Below, in pieces: positions 24,408-32,701 of a stretch of DNA of 64,000 bases. A model generated the notes under the pieces. It saw nothing but the letters and a program-made list of their open reading frames with translations. It ran no database searches and was not told the DNA's origin. The position numbers and the translations under genes were made by a program. Numbering within the stretch: position 1 is the first letter of the stretch; each line of letters opens with the position of its first letter. This DNA is from Epiperipatus broadwayi (lineage: Eukaryota; Onychophora; Udeonychophora; Euonychophora; Peripatidae): assembly GCA_028023455.1 (NCBI GenBank), contig JAQFVV010000956.1, forward strand, positions 85,628-149,627, written 5' to 3'.

Positions 24408-24889
24408 GAAAAACAAAAACAAGTTATAAATCACGTAACTTGCTATCACTTGCATTTATGATCAATAGATGGAGCTTTACCAAAACCTTCGTACAAGCAT
24501 ATTTTTGTTTACATAAATGTCAAAAGAGTCAGAATTAACTATCTCTTTCGTTGGCTCCACTTTCAGATCAGCTGATTTCAAGCTAATTTGCTATCATCAG
24601 TGAAGGGTAGGGGTCAGAAACTAGATCTAAACACTAACTCCAAGCATTTATGCAACAAGTTCCTATTATTTTGCAAGCATGAATTTTTCAGACATGTAAA
24701 TGTCTTCTAACCCAACCTAACAAGCCAGATAGCTACATGGGTCTGACATCAGTTCAGTTTTACCACATAGTCAAAGCCTCTGCAATATATATATCATTGC
24801 AAAAACCTTCAAAGGTACATTTATGAAAAACAAAAACAAGTTATAAATCACGTAACTTGCTATTGCTTGCATTTATGATCAATAGATGG
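24408..24889 (-). mobile_element. PLE-related or retrozyme-like unit with 65-bp direct repeats
   Basis: A 65-bp sequence (24408-24472) recurs at 24825-24889 with only two or three changes. Read on the minus strand, each direct repeat contains GATTTATAACTTGTTTTTG and the outer one then runs into TA repeats. This resembles the 3' tail of the Penelope-like element at 42.1 kb (GATTTATAAGTC, T-run, GTTTTTATATA). The 352 bp between repeats carries no gene but has a hammerhead-type motif (24560-24606). The layout recalls the pseudo-LTRs of PLEs or a tandem retrozyme unit. The element interrupts the 2.8-kb repeat family. Confidence 0.6.
24560..24606 (-). ncRNA. Hammerhead ribozyme motif, dimer-type stem III
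   Basis: On the minus strand: stem I strand CTTCA (24601-24605), CTGATGA (24594-24600), a stem II hairpin with AGC/GCT pairing and an AAATTA loop, then GAAA (24576-24579). The last A of GAAA opens ATCAGCTGAT, a perfect 10-nt palindrome, followed by C (24566) as the cleavage-site nucleotide and TGAAAG, which pairs with the first strand over 4 bp. All core residues of a type I hammerhead are present. Stem II is short and stem III has no loop, so cleavage would be expected mainly as a dimer. Confidence 0.6.
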
Positions 24890-24895
24890 GTATAT

Positions 24896-25238
24896 ACAGT
24901 AAAATTCACATAAATTATAGGTATTTTATTAGAAGTATTTTCAACTATACATCTTTTAGTTTTTATCAACTATATAAAATTGAATAATCAAAGTGAGACA
25001 TCCTTTCACAATACCCATTGTTCAATTTAATTTAGTTCTCCTACAATTTTGTGATTGCCAAATCATCAAATGTTAAAATAACAGAATTGATGGGAAACTG
25101 AACTAAGTTGAACTATGGTTATTGTAAAAGGATGTCTCATTTTCATTATTCAATCTTACATTGTTGATAAAGACTACAAGAAGTATAGTCAAAAAGTACT
25201 TCTAATAAAATAAATATAATTTATGTGAATTTTACTGT
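24896..25238. mobile_element. Inverted-repeat PLE-derived element, copy 1
   Basis: The segment starts ACAGTAAAATTCACATAAAT and ends with its complement. Each arm is about 150 bp, so the unit is nearly a full palindrome. Each arm includes a decayed hammerhead core, TTGATAA, AGACTAC..GTATAGTC, then AAAAAGTACTT (25164-25202 in the right arm). Copies 2 (25757-26100) and 3 (31073-31571) share the ends and about 60 bp of right flank. Copy 3 holds a GIY-YIG fragment, which ties the family to Penelope-like elements. Confidence 0.65.
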
Positions 25239-25303
25239 ATTTTAATATATGTATTGATTTGAATATTGCATATATTTTGAAAAGAAGACAGACATCAAAC
25301 TTA

Positions 25304-25307
<4 letters not shown>

Positions 25308-25338
<31 letters not shown>
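25308..25338. repeat. (TA)n microsatellite
   Basis: A run of TA dinucleotides joins the flank of the inverted-repeat element to the third partial copy of the 2.8-kb repeat. Confidence 0.85.
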
Positions 25339-25339
<1 letters not shown>

Positions 25340-25340
25340 T

Positions 25341-25746
25341 GAACTAGCCATACAGGATATCGCTCTACCCAGGTGTTAAATGTTATTCTGGTGCTCCATT
25401 AAACATATGGTATTGCACATCCTTCTGGGAGGTGGGAAAATTCATTTTTGATTCTTTTCTAGAAGTGGCACATAAAAGCTATCTGTAAATAGACTTTTCA
25501 AAGGAGTGTACTTACCATGGGTTTTAAACATTCAGGTTGTCGAGTAAGATATCAACTAAAGGGGATTTTTAACTGGCAGAGTTTTGTCAATTCACTCTTT
25601 CTATCAGTTTAACTGGAAGTACCAATATATATGAGTACGACAATTGGCTAAATTGGTATCCATTTCTTTTTCTGTTAAATCTTGATCACTGCATGCTCGC
25701 TGCAAGATTAGGAGTAGAAATCCGCAGGGAAGTATGGTCCGGTACA
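25341..25746 (+). repeat. 2.8-kb repeat, third partial copy (3' end)
   Basis: It matches about 19250-19675 of copy 1 and 23995-24390 of copy 2. Shared phrases are CACATCCTTCTGG, CTATCTGTAAATAGACTTTT and AAGTATGGTCCGGTACA. Only the last 400 bp or so is present, lying between two inverted-repeat elements. The 3' anchoring of this partial copy fits 5'-truncated retrotransposition, or breakage of one tandem array by insertions. Confidence 0.8.
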
Positions 25747-25756
25747 ATATATATAT

Positions 25757-26100
25757 ACAGTAAAATTTTACATAAATTATAGGTATTTTATTAGAAGTAC
25801 TTTCAACTATACATCTTTTAGTTTTTATCAACTATATAACATTGAATAATCAAAGTGAGACATCCTTTCACAATACCCATAGTTCAATTTAGTTGAGTTC
25901 TCCTACAATTTTGTGATTGCCAAATTATCAAATGTTAAAATAACAGAATTGATGGAAAACTAAACTAAGTTGAACTATGGGTATTGTGATAGGATATCTC
26001 ATTTTAATTATTCAATGTTATATAGTTGATAAAGACTACAAGATGTATAGTCAAAAGTACTTCTAATAAAATAGATATAATTTATGTGAATTTTATTGTA
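25757..26100. mobile_element. Inverted-repeat PLE-derived element, copy 2
   Basis: Same structure as 24896-25238: it opens with ACAGTAAAATTTTACATAAA and closes with the complement. The right arm keeps TAG, TTGATAA, AGACTACAAGATGTATAGTC, AAAA, GTACTT and CTA (about 26023-26065), a hammerhead core with two changed core residues and short complementary stem I strands. Confidence 0.65.
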
Positions 26101-26164
26101 TCATAATATATATATATATATATTGATTTGAATATTACATATATTTTGAAAAGAAGGCAGACAT

Positions 26165-27084
26165 TAAACTTAATTTATATATATTGTAATAATTTCAATA
26201 CACCCATAAATAAGCAAAAGTTAATAAACATGTAGCATTAAGAATATATCATTTTTATGGAAAAACTAACTTTGTTGTATACATTAAATTATACTTCTGT
26301 CACGGCAATCGGTTTTTTTTTATAAATCTACTTTTTTTACCAATGATAATTTATTAGTTAAACAAAAAATAGTTTACTTTTATCCAACTACCATGTTATT
26401 GTATGGTGTGTAACTGAATTTTGCAAGAATCACTTTATTAGAAACTGGCTTATGAGTTATTATTATTATGGTTTGCAAATTAGAATTAATTTGTCCATAA
26501 AAATGATTATATATAAATATGTAAGAATGGGATTAAAGTGATGATTTTGCAGACCATAAGATGAAATGTAATCCATTTTAATTTTCAGGATCATACATAT
26601 AAAATGTTAAAACGTATATATATAAATAATTTGAGTATTTTCATAGATACAAAATTGTTTTTAGATTGTTTGATAATTTAAAACTATCATAATTAGATTT
26701 ATCTAATGTCTGAAGGAAATATTGTTCTATTCTATTTCCCTGACATTTCATATAAACTTAACTGAAAACTTTTCTACTGAAGTAAATGGTGACAGTCAGA
26801 TAAAATAATTTTATAAAAAATTAAACTAATTGAAACATGAAAAAAAGTGAACATTCTGAACAAAATGCATTAGTGTTTGAGTGCAAATATTAGCTATTTT
26901 TAAATTTGTTTTCTATATTAAAGTCTTTATTTCATTACAATATTTACTTTAATGGAAAAGTTTTTGTACAGGCTCAACAAAAAATGAAGAAAATTAATCT
27001 TGCTCTCAAGTCTAATCAAAATAGCTTTAAACATTATATATGGAGTTTCCTGTCAAATTTTCATACATAATTATTTTTTTCTAG
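26165..27084 (+). other. AT-rich non-coding DNA ending in a splice acceptor (presumed intron)
   Basis: No gene or repeat is recognised. The stretch ends in TTATTTTTTTCTAG, a polypyrimidine tract plus AG acceptor directly before the exon at 27085, so at least the distal part is probably intron. An in-frame TAG straddles the boundary, which rules out simple upstream extension of the exon's frame. Confidence 0.5.
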
Positions 27085-27507
27085 GGTCTTTCACAACCGA
27101 TGTATGTATCTGACGATTTTCTTGGAATGAAAGCACCACTGGAAGAAAACTATTCAGCAGCAACATTGCAAGAATGCATAGAAAGAATCTGTCATGATTT
27201 ACAGACTTATGGGATGTTTTTAGAACAAATTCAGAAAAATGAGAAAGAAGAAAATATTTATAACAATTACATAGATATTCAGATAGAGAAATATACAGTT
27301 ATATTAGCAAAGATATTTGTGCTTATGAAATTACAAAAGTTTGTACCTCTAAAAGATGCTGCTTCTTTGAGAGAAAAAATGTGTCAAGAGTCGAAAAACA
27401 TCCCTGTACATCAAAGAAAAGTTAGAGATTGTCACATTCTAATAAATTATATAGAAATGGTGGAATGTATTAAAAAAGTATTTCATTCATTTCTAGAAAA
27501 AAAATGA
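27085..27507 (+). CDS. Terminal exon, IL-6/G-CSF-like helical cytokine candidate
   Basis: The frame opens at a phase-0 acceptor (TTTTTTTCTAG|GGT) and ends at TGA 27505-27507, giving 140 residues that begin GLSQPMYVSDDFLGMKAPLE. Predicted amphipathic helices, numbered from Met 27100, lie at about 20-47 (ECIERICHDLQTYGMFLEQI), 54-80 (YIDIQIEKYTVILAKIFVLM) and 104-133 (HQRKVRDCHILINYIEMVEC and following), with five cysteines. The order (Pro-containing AB loop, Cys at the start of a helix followed by a Leu-Tyr pattern, central helix, Pro-rich loop, basic start of the last helix, C-terminus just after it) resembles helices B, C and D of the IL-6/G-CSF family. That is a pattern judgement, not an alignment. 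Signal peptide and helix A would lie on upstream exons, which I could not find. The composition and clean AATAAA downstream support a real gene. Alternative: an unrelated small helical protein. Confidence 0.7.
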   Translation, partial: GLSQPMYVSDDFLGMKAPLEENYSAATLQECIERICHDLQTYGMFLEQIQKNEKEENIYNNYIDIQIEKYTVILAKIFVLMKLQKFVPLKDAASLREKMCQESKNIPVHQRKVRDCHILINYIEMVECIKKVFHSFLEKK

Positions 27508-27590
27508 TATTGATAATATATTTAAAATAGTTAAACACTCCATTGAATATTGCTAGTATAAAATAAAGTTTGTATTTTTTAATTGATAAA
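27508..27590 (+). terminator. 3' UTR and polyadenylation signal
   Basis: AATAAA at 27562-27567 lies about 55 bases after the stop codon of the cytokine-like exon. It is followed by a T-rich stretch, the expected arrangement for a short 3' UTR with a cleavage site near 27580-27590. Confidence 0.65.
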
Positions 27591-29183
27591 TCTATATGTA
27601 TTTAAAAAGTTTTTTAAATATCAAGTTTAACATAATCAACAAAATGTATAATAATAATAAAAAATATATGGCATTTGGAGTAATTAAACTTTAAACACTG
27701 ATTATATTCTATTAATATATATTTTGATGTTACAATTTGTTCACATAGTTTTAAAATTAATAAAAATAACTGTGGCCTATAAATTTAAATTTTGGTTTAT
27801 TCAACATCTCAGCTCAATTAAAATTCACTTTTATGGTTGTTAGTGTTTTAGTCAACCCTTCACATAAGAAACTGAAATTTCAGATGGAAATTATTAATTT
27901 ATGTGGGTAAAAAGTTGATAGAAATTATAGTGACTGGGAGGGAGTATGTTTTACTTTATGTAGATAGTACTCTAAATTTATCATTTCATATCTATGTAGA
28001 TATGCAATTGCTGTATAAACATTTTGTGTGCCAGCAAGAGAATTTGGTAAATTTATATTCATTACCACATTAATAAAATGTAATTTATTTCAAATATATT
28101 TATATGTTTGTTCATTGTCAAGTATTTTAGAATTTTTTTCCCAAAATAGTAATATTAAATACATTCATTATGCACAAAACAAAGCTGGAACATTCAAACT
28201 AGTAGTAAAATCTATATGGCTTTATTTACAACAGCTTAATATTAATTTACAATGCAGAAATATTTTATTATAGAATCTTGTAAATAAATGTCACAAAATG
28301 TAAAGTATTAAATCATCAAGTATCAAATTAAATTATTATGTTAGTATTCATGTTTTAAATGAACTTAATATGGTTCAGTTTTATATGCTAATAGTAAGCT
28401 ATCAGAAATAAGTCTGTATTAAAATTTACCATTATTTTGTATATTCAAGCTTCATTATCAAATTGTACATTAGTGATATTTACACAGGAAAAATATTGAT
28501 ATGTTAAAAACATTTAATTATTTTAAGAACGTATGTTGGATGTAGTGTCAGAAACATTTGTCATGTTGAAATTATTTTTTATTAATGTGATATATATAAG
28601 CTTACAAAATATACTAGATAAAACATGAAGTGTGTTTATGTATCTTTAATAAATAATATATTTTAAGCATCAATAATTTAATGCTTATACATGTATATGA
28701 AATTAAAACTTATATTCTTAAATAATTATAATAAATTTAAGATCATCTCACACAACCTTTATAAGATAGCATGGAAAAATCTCCATAGTGTTAATACATA
28801 ATTATTTTATTCCTTCTGTTGATGAAAAACATAGCAATTTTGGACAATAATATTTGTGAGATTTTTTTATGGTATTTTATATAATCTATATCAGAGGAAT
28901 TTTAATTTTTTCACATAAACACACACATATAAATTTTACTACTTGTTATATTTTAACCAAGTGCATTTATAACAAAACAGATTTACGTTTTTAAATTTAC
29001 TATATTAAATGTTAATGCAGTAACACTATGAAGTCGTCCAGTTCCATTATTTCTCAAGAAAGCAAGTGGATAGATCTGTAAAAATGATAAAGTGGAATTC
29101 TTTTAAATGTATATAAATAATCTAATGATTATTCAGTAAAATATTGTATACATAAAGTACAGCTTATATTTCATATGTCAAAT
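27591..29183. other. AT-rich non-coding DNA
   Basis: No gene, RNA gene or repeat was recognised downstream of the polyadenylation signal. Open frames such as 28028-28273 have no recognisable content. Confidence 0.45.
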
Positions 29184-29257
29184 GCGCTGACCGAAAAGTG
29201 AACCATGGTCAGCTGATTGGAAGGCAGCTAGGCTAATCACTAGGCTACCAACGCTTG
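29184..29257 (-). repeat. tRNA-derived SINE head / tRNA-like sequence
   Basis: Minus-strand A box TAGCCTAGTGA (29237-29247) and B-box relative GGTTCACTTTTC have tRNA spacing. An anticodon arm AGCTG/CAGCT is perfect. The sequence is clearly related to 5697-5768, including complementary flanks outside the acceptor stem (GGCAAGCG and TGCGCTGACC). The T-arm is damaged, so it is not a working tRNA. Confidence 0.7.
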
Positions 29258-29810
29258 CCAACTTATTATTTTTAAGTACAACTTAATATTATCTTTCAAA
29301 ACATTGTCTATCATTTATAAAATCTGTATAAAAATTGGAATTAACCTTAATTAAACTAAGTATAATGATTAAGTAAGATTATTTTTTAAATAAGGAATCT
29401 TGTCTAACCATTAATTTATTAATGAAAAAATTAATTTTATAAATAAAATAAAAATATTTAATTAGTATTTCTTCTCCTTAGCTAAATGATGTGCTTCAGT
29501 TTATCTGTGAAAGTGAAAGATTTATTTGCATGTCTTAAAAAATCAAGAGTTATCACACACACACACAAAAAAAATCTTTTTAAAAGTAACAAAATGAACA
29601 AAAGTTCAGAAATAGAAAAACTGACATAACTTATTTTTTTACCAATAATAAATGTGTCAATGATAGATGCAAAACAATGATAATTGAAAAAATGATAAAT
29701 CTGTGGAAGAATATTTTATTTCTATCCCTGATTTCAGGACCCAAGTAAACAAATGATGGATTTGAAAAATGAGACATGACTTCTTTGTATTCAATAAATA
29801 AATTTACATA

Positions 29811-30410
29811 TTCATCATTATCATCATCAACCATTAACAGTCCACTTCAGGATGAAGATCTCTCCAAGTTCAATCCATTTCCGATCATTTGCTTCTCTGT
29901 TCCACATCAACAGTGCAACTTTCCATCTCAGCTGTTGTCTCTTTCTCTTTTACAATCTCTTGGAATTCAGTTTAATATTTCAATTGTCCATCTATTATCA
30001 TCTCTTCTAGCAATATGTCCAGCCCAACCCCACTTCAGTTTTTTAATTTTTTTCTTTGTTCTCTTACCCATATATTGCATTTTTGATCTCTTCTTGTTAC
30101 TCCCAACATGCATCTCTCCATAATTCTTTGAGTGATCTGAAGTCTCTGTATTGCTCTTCTATTAAGTGTCCAAGTCTCAGATCCATAAGTAAGGACTGTA
30201 AAATACATTTATCAAAAACCTTCCTTTTCATACACATAGGCATATTTCCTTTTAGTATCAAATTATTTCTATCAAAAGCACTCCAACCAAGTTTAATTCT
30301 ATGATTAATTTCATCCATTATGTTTCCATCTGTATTAATAATCTCACCAAAATATTTGTAACTGTTAACTTGTTTTAATTCATCATAATCAATCTTTATT
30401 TTCATATTTT
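29811..30410 (-). mobile_element. 5'-truncated RTE non-LTR retrotransposon
   Basis: The minus-strand frame 30097-30405 reads IDYDELKQVNSYKYFGEIIN.., NHRIKLGWSAF and LILKGNMPMCMKRKVFDK, the same as residues after the RT domain of the RTE copy at 33158-35933. The match continues through 29811, where TCATCATCAACCATT is the complement of the RTE 3' tail. It corresponds to about 35356-35965 of the longer copy. It is a typical dead-on-arrival insertion and frameshifts break the frame after 30097. Confidence 0.85.
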
Positions 30411-31072
30411 AAGAGAAATGATTACAAGTCACTATATATCTAAAAGTTTACCATTAATAAGTCACTGTAATATATATTTCTTTCCATTAGAGTAAACACA
30501 TCTTTGATTCATTATTTTGTCCAGGAAAAAAAAAACTAAATCCTAGCATGGTAGAAAACAATGTGACTAGGAAACTATTAACAATAATAGATAAAAACAA
30601 TTTAATAATTATTATTCATTTAAATTCATATAAAATACAATTCAGTCTTACAAGTCAAAACATTTTATGCAATAGATGATGTATAAAATGCTAATATCAT
30701 GAACAATTATATATAAAACCAATCTAATTGACATTCTTTTCAAAAGGCTTAGAATTCATCTCTCAGATAGCTAGAACACAACTATCTCATTTAACCTTAG
30801 ATATATAAATTAAACAAAAATAAAAAATTGTACAATCTCTCACCAAACAGCAACCTTAGTGAATACTGTTTGGGGTTTTTTTTTTGCAGAAAGACTATAG
30901 TAAGCTATTTATTAAAAAGTCTATTTTTATGTTAATTATACATTTGCAAATATTTTGTATTTTTATTCATAATGATCTAAATTTTTCATTCTTCACATGA
31001 TAAAACATATGTAAAAAGATCTTTAAAATTATGATTTAATATGTATACAAATCAATATATATATATCAAAAT
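30411..31072. other. AT-rich non-coding DNA
   Basis: Nothing recognised between the truncated RTE and the inverted-repeat PLE fragment. Confidence 0.45.
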
Positions 31073-31571
31073 ACAGTAAAATTTACATAAATTATATTAT
31101 TTTTAGAAGTACTGTTGACTATACATTTTGTAGTCTTTATCAACTATATAACATTGAATAATCAAAATGACACAACCTTCAACAATAGCCATAGTTCAAT
31201 TCAGATTTCCCACAATTCTTTTATCTTAACATTTGATGACTGGTGATTCATTAACATTTGACAATTTTTTGAAATCAACATAGCCTCTCTTTTATTTTAC
31301 GTTTATTATGACAACCTTCCATTTGAATAATTTTCATATTTTAATAATCAAATTTAAATCCATATTGACAAGATTTATTATGATCAAATATAACAGACGA
31401 TGAAGATTTATTTACATCTATTTCAGATTGTTTCTCATTTTGAATTCTATTATATAAAAGCATATGCTCTTTTATTCTCTTTTCAAATGTACACTTAGAT
31501 TCACTGATGTATTGTAAGCCACATCCACATATCAATCTACATATAATAGAATTTTGATTAAATTTTACTGT
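31073..31571 (-). mobile_element. PLE fragment with GIY-YIG remnant and inverted ends (copy 3)
   Basis: The ends are ACAGTAAAATTTACATAAAT and its complement, as in the elements at 24896 and 25757. On the minus strand 31341-31535 encodes ICGCGLQYISESKCTFEKRI followed by KEH, the conserved YIGET..R..KRI.EH signature of the GIY-YIG endonuclease at the C-terminus of Penelope-like elements, here with YISES in place of YIGET. Downstream in that sense lies the decayed hammerhead core (about 31105-31147): TTGATAA, AGACTAC..GTATAGTC, then CAGTACTT. This copy shows that the small palindromic elements derive from a PLE 3' end. Confidence 0.7.
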
Positions 31572-32015
31572 ATTTTGATATATATATATATATATTGATT
31601 TGTATATTACATATATTGTGGAACGAATACAGATATCAAACTTAATTTATTATATATATATATATTTAAAAAAATTAAATGTTTACTTACTGAATGAATA
31701 TTTGACATTTCTTTTGTAAACATTTTGTGCTTTAATACAAAACTGCATCTTCCAGAAGCAGAACAGTTTTTAAATCACTGGAATTGTGTTGACCACATAA
31801 CCAGTCAGATGAGATATAGGTAGTTACTTAATTAAAAGTGTTTACCTTTATCAACATTTTTGAACTCCAGGAAAATGTGGCAAAACTTAAAGATCATAAT
31901 ATTTGTTTTTTGATAATTTAAAGATCATAATATTTGATATTAAACAAAATACCCTTTACTGTAAGAGAAACAAATTAACAATAACAATAAAATATAATGA
32001 AGTCAAGGTAATAAA

Positions 32016-32018
<3 letters not shown>
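31572..32018. other. Flank of the PLE fragment and AT-rich DNA
   Basis: It begins with the 60-bp flank shared with the elements near 25240 and 26105 (ATTGATTTG..ACTTAATTTAT). A 26-bp phrase AAGATCATAATATTTG.. is duplicated near 31890 and 31920. No gene is seen. Confidence 0.45.

Positions 32019-32107
<89 letters not shown>
32019..32107. repeat. (TA)n microsatellite
   Basis: About 90 bp of TA dinucleotides with one GC interruption. The open frame across it encodes only Ile-Tyr repeats and is not a gene. Confidence 0.95.
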
Positions 32108-32108
<1 letters not shown>

Positions 32109-32701
32109 TATAACTGTTTATAATAAGTTAAACTCAAAAGCAAATGCAGCTATCAAATGATGATGAATTCTTTTCAACAATGGTCATTCCAAGCCTTCAT
32201 CTAATTAAAGAAAAAGACAGAGGAGCAAAGAGTACTGTAGAAAACTATGATCTGTTCATTTTTATTGTCATAAAAACAGTTTGAAAAATTATGCAGCAGA
32301 CAAAAAATAATGTTATTTATATGAAACAAGCAAATGAAATATGCAAGCAAATGAGAATAATAAAATAAGTTGCATATGTGTGTGTGCTTGTGCACAGTGT
32401 TTATGCAAATAATGAAAATTTATATGTATTTTCCTAGATAAATTTTAACTATAATATAACTAGGCAAGCAAGCAAAAATTGGCAACTAAAAACCGAAATC
32501 ACTGCTCCTAGTATTAAGTGACATGATTTCACTTTGCAGTTGCCAGTTTTAATTAATTATCATGTTATATTGTACCTTTAATTTATTTAGAAAAATACAC
32601 GAAAATTGTCATTACATTTCAAATTTTATCTCTACATAGTCCATGAAATGTTTTTTTTAAAAATATATGTATATATAACATTCATATATATATATATATA
32701 T

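Noticed and set aside
29776-30304. Plus-strand open frames over the truncated RTE
   Set aside because: They are antisense shadows of the minus-strand RTE coding sequence.
31903-32160. Open frame of 85 residues across the TA microsatellite
   Set aside because: It consists mostly of Ile-Tyr repeats forced by (TA)n.
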